Source: SZUA-254 sp035292425 (GTDB lineage Bacteria; Bacteroidota; Ignavibacteria; UBA10030; SZUA-254). Taken from it: 16,132 bases of DNA. Shown here in pieces: positions 15,851 through 16,132 of the stretch (its first letter is position 1; the number at the start of each line of letters is the position of its first letter). The notes below the pieces were generated by a model, which was not told the origin of the DNA, searched no databases, and worked only from the letters and a program-made list of their open reading frames with translations. The translations under genes and the position numbers were made by a program. The DNA lies in NCBI GenBank assembly GCA_035292425.1, contig DATDQD010000149.1, forward strand, positions 1 through 16,132. The letters run 5' to 3'.

Positions 15851-16132
15851 TCACCTCGTGACACTCAACTTGCCGAGCGCTTCGCCCGAATATTTTCCGT
15901 CGACGGTCCGCGCGATCACCTTGTAGAGATAGACGCCGTTGGCCACCTCGTCCCCCTCCCTGTCGCGGCCGTCCCACCGGATCTTCACGAACCGGTCGTC
16001 GAACCCGGACTCTTCCAGCGAATTGATCAGCCGGCCCGCCACCGTGTAGATCTTCACCTCGACGTCCACGGCCGACGTCTGGTTGTGCTCGAACGTGAAA
16101 TACGTCGCCCGTCCGAACGGGTTCGGATAGTT
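15851..16132 (-). CDS. porU: C-terminal end of T9SS-sorted protein, probably the sortase PorU (partial)
   Basis: Only the last 93 codons are in the window; the frame is open to the right edge. They form a complete type A sorting domain: NYPNPFGRATYFTFEHNQ, VEVKIYTVAGRLI, VKIRWDGRDREGDEVANGVY and LYKVIARTVDGKYSGEALGK. PorU is the cell-surface protease that removes cargo C-terminal domains and links cargo to lipid; it keeps its own such domain. Assignment as PorU rests on position immediately upstream of porV, the usual partner arrangement, and on the TFEHN and VEVKIYTVAGR wording that I associate with PorU C-termini in this superphylum. The catalytic Cys/His region is outside the window, so another T9SS cargo cannot be excluded. 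Confidence 0.6.
   Translation of the reverse strand, partial: NYPNPFGRATYFTFEHNQTSAVDVEVKIYTVAGRLINSLEESGFDDRFVKIRWDGRDREGDEVANGVYLYKVIARTVDGKYSGEALGKLSVTR

Overview
The window is high-GC and almost fully coding. It reads as a chromosomal segment of a diderm (LPS-bearing) member of the Fibrobacteres-Chlorobi-Bacteroidetes (FCB) superphylum. The reason is the type IX secretion system (T9SS) content: the SprA/Sov translocon, PorV, the C-terminus of a probable PorU, and a cargo-like protein with a C-terminal sorting domain. The lineage cannot be fixed from sequence alone. The high GC argues against classical low-GC Flavobacteriia and fits Rhodothermota/Ignavibacteria-like or related candidate phyla. 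No mobile elements, CRISPR arrays, tRNA or rRNA genes were seen.

Layout from left to right. Positions 1-4261 (minus) hold the N-terminal ~1,420 residues of SprA, running off the left edge. Positions 4262-4543 are a divergent intergenic region. Positions 4544-7016 (plus) are two overlapping-in-function permeases of the LptF/LptG family, the membrane half of the LPS export ABC transporter. A 36-bp convergent gap with a GC-rich hairpin follows. Positions 7053-15736 (minus), read in transcription order from the right, are porV, then a cassette of three tightly packed genes. These are a large M6-peptidase-like surface protein whose zinc motif has been lost, a gluzincin + TolB-type propeller + Omp85-like barrel outer membrane protein, and a small membrane-associated protein of unknown function. 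Positions 15851-16132 (minus) are the C-terminal 93 residues of a T9SS-sorted protein, most likely PorU.

Functional picture. SprA forms the outer membrane pore, PorV shuttles cargo, and PorU attaches cargo by acting on the C-terminal domain. The M6-like protein carries such a domain and lies directly downstream of porV, so it is a likely client. Its stop codon overlaps the start of the gluzincin-propeller-barrel gene, and that gene is followed 12 bp later by the small membrane protein. This suggests a co-produced envelope module. The T9SS part is well established in related bacteria. The three-gene module downstream of porV (dead M6 protease + live-looking gluzincin fused to a barrel + helper) is the part I regard as potentially undescribed.
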